Of a stretch of 64,000 nt of DNA, positions 58,796 to 64,000 are shown piece by piece. A program made the translations under genes and the position numbers. The notes under the pieces are model-generated. The model saw only the letters and a list, made by a program, of their open reading frames with translations. It did no database searches and was not told the DNA's origin. The first letter of the stretch is position 1. Each line of letters begins with the position of its first letter. The stretch is from the NCBI RefSeq assembly GCF_024139115.2, contig NC_085140.1, forward strand, positions 296,885,293 to 296,949,292, in the 5' to 3' direction. The stretch comes from Armigeres subalbatus. Taxonomy: Eukaryota; Arthropoda; Insecta; Diptera; Culicidae.

Positions 58796-59660
58796 GCTAT
58801 GAGCATTAATAAAACAAGAGGAAGGGGGCTGAATTCTCCACTTCCTTCAAAGAAACAAGGTTTCAAGACCGTCCGCCAAAGGCGGAAAAATAGAAGAAGC
58901 TGGAGAATTCAGATATTCCTTCTAACTCTAATATTGAAATAATTTTCCAATCGAACTGAGCAATCAGTTCGATTTGATTAATGATGAATTGAGAAACGAA
59001 TATACCTCTAGCCCAGGTGATTCGATTCATGCGAAAAGCAAAGTATTCCGCCAATTGTGGTATCTGTTGCCGAGTTTTCTGCTTCGGAATGAAATCTTGA
59101 GTAACCTAGGGGATCAAGGTTTCATTTCAGATTGCTAGGAAGGGTGATGCCGCGTTTTGCTCGGGATCCTTTGACGATCGCAAACGTCTTCTTCAGTATT
59201 TAACTGAGAAGCGCCATAAATTCACATACGACGACAAAACTGAGCGATTGTTCAAAGTCGTTTGAAGGTCTCCCAGTGATGATAAATCACTGGATGAGAT
59301 TAAATTGAAATTTCTCAATTACTTGGATTTTCACCAGTCCAAGTAATTAAGATGAAAAAGAAATCCCACTCTGGTACTTTATTTTTCAGGTACTTAATTT
59401 TATTTATTTCATTTTACAAAAGTGAACTAAATAATATGAAAAGTTTGGAAAAGGCCTGTATTATGTCTCATGTCCGTGTTAATGGGAATATTCGCAGGCC
59501 TGGGGAAATTTCCAAACCCCACCCAGTGCCGTAAGTGCCGTGTGGTCATGGAACCAAACATTGTCACATGGATGCTAAATGCATGATTTGTGGTGGAACC
59601 TCCAGCCAAGAGAGAAGATTCCAATAAATTTAAGTAAATTGTGGGGCAATCATAATCCAA
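58796..59660 (+). pseudogene. Juan-like LINE ORF1 (nucleic-acid-binding protein)
   Basis: Starts near ATG 58799 (MSINKTRGRGLNSPLPSKKQ), basic like LINE ORF1 N-termini. Further frames give IARKGDAAFCSG, RKRLLQYLTEKRHKFTYDD and a CCHC zinc knuckle near 59520-59600 (QCRKC, then HGTKHCHMDAKCMICGG read across a frame break). ORF1 proteins coat the LINE RNA. Multiple stops make it non-functional. Confidence 0.78.
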
Positions 59661-60117
59661 TTCTGGGAATGCCCATCACGCAAAAAGTTTTGAATTCCGT
59701 GCAAAATTGATGACGGAAATTCCAATCGATCCCAGATTCGTCGGTAGAAATTTTCAAACGCTCAAATTTCGAAACCGGTTACCGGTCGAGCAATTCATAC
59801 CCACCACAATTCACAAACAAATTTTGCCGCTCGTCAACGGTAGCAAGCACTCAGTAAATTCCAATTTTTCCAATGTACCTACGTATGCAAACATCGCTGC
59901 TGGTAGACCAAATTTTCTTCTCAAAATGAGGTTTATATGTCCCAACGGAAAATGATTGTCATGTTGATCGTAGCATGACTGCTTCCGATTTGATTTTTAA
60001 TGACAATTGCATAACATGATTGATGCAATGTTCAAAGAAAATACCATACCAGAAGCTGTCTAGGTTGGTATAAAGTACACAAAATTAAGATTGATTTCGT
60101 TTTAATGGATCTAAATA

Positions 60118-62650
60118 ATTGTGTGAAAGTTCTAAATTGAATGCCTGCTCTCTAAAGGGCAAGGAAGATGAATTATTCAACTTCCTAAGTTCTAATTGCA
60201 TATTCATTATAACTAGAAACTTATTTAAAGCCCGGACTTCCATTAAAAGAGATCCAAATTATTTTATCTACAGAAATGATCGTCTTGACAGCGCCTTGTG
60301 GGGTCGCATTGTCATTAATAGACGTATCAAACATAAATTATTTTCTTCGTTTGAAACCAAAGTTTTTGAAACCTTGGGAGTTTCTGTTGAAACAAATTTT
60401 GGTCAATTTTCCTTCATTGCAGCCTATTTGCCTTTTCAATGCAATGGCAGCAAAAGAATTTGTTGAAAGCTGATCTTCAAATTTGACTCGCAACAAATCG
60501 AAATTCTTCGTAATTGGTGACTTCAATGCCAAACCGTTCATGGAATAATGCTCAAAGCAATTCCAATGGTAAAATTTATTTGAAGATAGTTCTGGGATAT
60601 TATACTATTCAATATCCCAATGGACGAACTTGTTTTTCTTCCAGTCGAAATCCTTCTACAATTGATTTAGTTTTAGAGGATTCAAGTCATGTGTGGCCAA
60701 TTGGTAACTCATGCTGATTTTGACTTCTGATCACCTTCCTGTGACATTTGAAATCTCAAAGAAGATGAGTAATCCAATCAGCTCACTTTTAATTATCATA
60801 GAGCTGATTGGGATTTATATAAAACATATATCGATAGGAATTTTGATGTTAATATCTTTGATACCAAAAGCTATTGAAATGCGCTCGTATCTTTGACAAA
60901 TTTAATTGTCGAAGCCAGAGGCATTGCAATTCCTAAATGAAATTGAATTAATCCATTATTATTGACGACGATCTTCAGCTACTGATCCGTCTTAAAAATG
61001 TGAGGCGAAGGTACTAAAGAACCTCGCGATCCCGTTGAAAGTTATTTTTGGAGATTTGCAAATGAATTAAAAACGTTTTGCTATTCTGAGAAATACCAAC
61101 TTTGAGAATAATGTCTCGAAGTTGATCCCAGTTCGAAACCCTTTTGGAAATGATCGAAAATTCTTTTTTTTTAAACATCAAAAGTCAATTCCAGCACATA
61201 ATGAGGGAAATAAAATTTTATTAAATAAATGGCGAAAAAGGCTCAAAACTTGCTCAGCAGTTCGAGAGTGCCCATAATTTTAGTCTAGGTCTCACTAGTC
61301 CAATTGAGGATCAGGTTACACGAAGCTTCGAAGACATTCTCAATCAAGATAATGTTTTTGACCCTTCGTTGGGAAACTAATTTGGATGAAGTGAGATCTA
61401 TTACTAGAAAATTTAAAAATATGAAAGCCCCTGGGTGATGATGGTATTTTCTACATACTTATCAAAAACTTCCTGAGAGCCTCTTATCCTTTTTGGTCAA
61501 TTTATTTAACAAATGTTTTCAATTGGCATACATCCTAGATAAATGAAAAACGCCAAAGTTGTTTCAATTTTGAAGTTGAACAAAACTCCAGTTGAGGCTT
61601 CTAGTTATCGAAAAATATTTGAAAAGATTATTTTAAATAGAATGATGGTTCATATTATTGACAATTCTATTTTTGCTGATGAGCAATTTGGTTTTCGCCA
61701 TGGGCATTCAACCACTCATCAGTTATTAAGAGTTACGAACTTAATTCGGCTCAACAAATCTGAAGGATATTCGACTGGAGTTGCTCTTCTTGATATAGAG
61801 AAAGCATTTGACAGTGTTTGGCATGAAGGTTTGATTGTAAAATTGATGAATTTTAATTCTTCTCTGTACATTATTAAACTGATCCAAAATTATTTATCAG
61901 ATTTGTTTTCACTGCAGGTAAACTATCAGAATTTAAATCTGATAGATTACCTGTAAGAGCTGGTGTTCCCCAAGGCAGCATATTGGGAACCATTTTGTAT
62001 AACATTTTCACTTGACTTACCTGATTTACTCACCAGGGTGTCAAAAATCTTTGTTTGCAGATGACACAGGTCTCTCAGCCAAAGGGCGTAGCCTTTCGTG
62101 TCATTTGTAGTAGATTGCAAAAAGTTTGGATATTTTCCACTTACTTGCAAAATGGAAAATTTCCCTGAATGCTTCCAAAACTCAGCTTATAATTTTCCCA
62201 CATAAGCCGAGAGCTTCTTATTTGAAACCTTCTAGCAGACATATATTGTCACTATGAATGGGGTTGCAATTAATTGGTCTAGCGAAGCTAAATATTTAGG
62301 ACTTCTGTTAGATCAAAAACTAAAAATCACATTGAAGGCATTCAAGCCAAATGTAACAAATATATTAAGTGTCTATATCCACTTATAAACAGAAAATCAA
62401 AACTTTGTCTTAAGAACAAACTTTGATTTACAAACAAATTTTTAGACCTGCCATGTTGTATGCTGTGCCAATATGGACTAGTTGCTGCAATATCAGAAAG
62501 AAGGCACTTCAGAGGATTCCAAAACAGAATTTCTGAAAATGATTCTGAAGTTGCCTCCGTGGTATAGTACCAATGAACTTCATAGAATTTCTAATATTGA
62601 GACATTGCAACAAATGTCTAACAAAATAATTTCCAATTTTAGATAAAAAA
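60118..62650 (+). pseudogene. Juan-like LINE ORF2 (endonuclease and reverse transcriptase)
   Basis: The endonuclease part (60118-60760) shows NDRLDSALWG, VFETLGVSVETNFGQFSFI and VIGDFNAK in alternating frames. The reverse transcriptase part shows EQFGFRHGHSTTHQLL near 61690, LLDIEKAFDSVWH near 61790, GVPQGSILG near 61960 and FADDTGLSAKG near 62060, so the catalytic FADD is still encoded. C-terminal blocks extend to about 62650. At least a dozen stops or shifts break the frame. Confidence 0.88.
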
Positions 62651-62940
62651 TCAAGTTGCAATCTTCTATTGCAACGATTAACCCTTTTGTACCCTTAGTA
62701 TAAAATAGGTTAAGATTAGTTTGTTGAAAACATTGTAATTCCTACATGGTTCAATTCAACCAGAGGAAAAATTCTAACTGCCAGAGGCAATTGGTATTAA
62801 TAATAACTAAAAATAAAACATAGCAAATAAGGATGATAGTGTTAAGAAAACACGGAACACCTAGTCTAAGAGATGAATGCATGTATTAGATAATTAGCAA
62901 ATAAAATTAGTAAAAAAAAAAAAAAAGAATTACAAAACAT

Positions 62941-63240
62941 GATATGGACTTGATTGATATAAGAGATAAAAGAATAGGCAACAATATCAAAAATTTGCAC
63001 CGAAATATCATTTAAATATCACGATATGCTATGGATAAGAACAAACCAATGGCACATGATATTGATCACTTATTACAAATAGCATAACTTGATCTTCTGA
63101 TGATATTTTAGTGCAAAATTTTGATATTATCGTATGATCTTTTATCTCTTATATCAATCATGTCCATATCTCATTTTGCTATCTTATCAACATTTGATAT
63201 TATTGAGCTATTTTCGTCTACTCGGGTAGTGTTCTTGAAA
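62941..63240. mobile_element. Foldback-type interspersed repeat, copy B
   Basis: GATATGGACTTGATTGATAT at 62941 pairs with ATATCAATCATGTCCATATC near 63160. The right arm extends to CTACTCGGGTAGTG. Opposite orientation to copy A at 9748-9990. It begins right after the target duplication of the Juan-like LINE. Confidence 0.8.
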
Positions 63241-64000
63241 GCATTTTCGCAATGAGGGCTTTTTCCAACGGATTTTTCTCGACGAAAACTGAGACTGAAA
63301 CTCTTCGTTTCCAGGTAAACAATCCATGGCACGCAAGGCTAATAAAAGACGTTAGAAAAAAACTCTTTTCGACATTTAAATATCATGAGGAACTTAGGAA
63401 ATTATTTTGATCCTATTTTTTAAATACAAGGAACAACTCATTATGTACATTTTTTATTATGACGACAGTAACTTATACATGGCTAAATTTATTCATATAT
63501 GAGTAATGAATTCTTACTTGCAACATGTGTGTCTCCCGGATAGAATGGGCAACTATATGTGATAAAACTGCAATGTATAAAGCAAAAAAGAGTTCAATCT
63601 TCAGCACACATAAAAAGATATCCAAATTCGCTAATACCTTTTGATCTTTTCAAACACACTGCCTTACTAACAGCACACACGGTGAAAGCATTCGACTTAC
63701 TGCAAGTGTTACAAATTAATAAAACCGTGGAAAATTAAAATTTATGATTTTATCACTTATTCCTCTTTGTACTCAGCAGTGTTGCATACGAACATACGCC
63801 ACTACGATCGAGCACCATTCGCAGTCTGTTCGCCATTCTCTTCCGACAATTAGAGACAATTAATCAAATCACGTTTTTATTGATTCTGTCAACAATACGG
63901 ACTGCAAACATTTTCCGCGGCTCAGCGTTATGCAACCTGCAGAAACCACACTCGTTTCGCTCGTTACCAAACTATTCAACTTGAGTTCCTCTTCCTGAAA
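63241..64000. other. Right-edge spacer, no supported gene
   Basis: AT-rich to 63740, then GC-richer. The last 230 bp could be the 5' region of a gene beyond the window, but no exon can be supported. Confidence 0.4.

Larger units (their letters stand above)
58543..62940 (+). mobile_element. Juan-like (Jockey clade) LINE, full length by its ends, decayed
   Basis: The element proper is 58557-62926. It is flanked by a 14-bp target duplication, GAATAACAAAACAT (58543-58556) and GAATTACAAAACAT (62927-62940), and ends in an A-run of about 15. At 4.37 kb it is near the length of a complete Juan element. ORF1 and ORF2 regions are both present but broken by many stops and frameshifts, so the copy is old and dead. 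Confidence 0.85.

Overview
The window looks like repeat-dense nuclear DNA from a culicine mosquito, most likely an Aedes-type genome. The evidence is intron-bearing genes with GT/AG splice sites and AATAAA signals, an insect-type secreted endonuclease gene, Juan/Jockey-like and RTE-like LINE remnants, tRNA-derived SINEs of the kinds common in Aedes, hAT and TA-target miniature elements, and AT-rich spacers. The species call is inference. No bacterial operon, CRISPR array or rRNA gene is seen.

Host genes are few. The clearest is a DNA/RNA non-specific endonuclease-like gene (exons 15375-15605 and 15671-16581). It lies in a segment of about 3.3 kb that occurs twice in direct orientation (1-3247 and 14560-17861). 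The first copy (810-2009) carries four coding indels and a broken splice donor, so it is a pseudogene or a poorly assembled copy. A second, weaker candidate is a small secreted-protein-like gene at 32985-33379, with coding-like sequence continuing in shifted frames to a splice donor near 33721.

Region by region: 3264-14559 between the duplicons holds a (CA)n tract, a 4.3-kb terminal-inverted-repeat element filled with a 12-bp satellite and a large palindrome (5171-9448), a 1.4-kb hAT-like element (10139-11535), a SINE, and two RTE-like reverse transcriptase fragments. 17862-24064 is mostly spacer with interspersed repeats and one SINE with a 22-bp target duplication (19721-20190). 24067-31676 is a 7.6-kb block with inverted ends and TA flanks; it contains two different satellites (131-bp and 143-bp units), an RTE fragment and a hAT-like MITE. 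34759-38819 is a giant inverted repeat made of two opposed 1.72-kb hAT-like elements whose 8-bp flanks show that the DNA between them has been inverted. 39335-47252 is a nest of MITEs and SINEs. 47480-50838 is a Jockey-clade LINE interrupted by a foldback element. 51150-52042 has a hAT transposase tail and a hAT MITE. 53340-56620 has duplicated promoter-like repeats. 57985-62926 has an RTE fragment and a decayed Juan-like LINE that is full-length by its ends.

There is no operon-like co-operation between genes. The organising theme is nested transposition, with at least three cases where an insertion can be undone on paper to restore an older sequence, plus one inversion caused by repeats.
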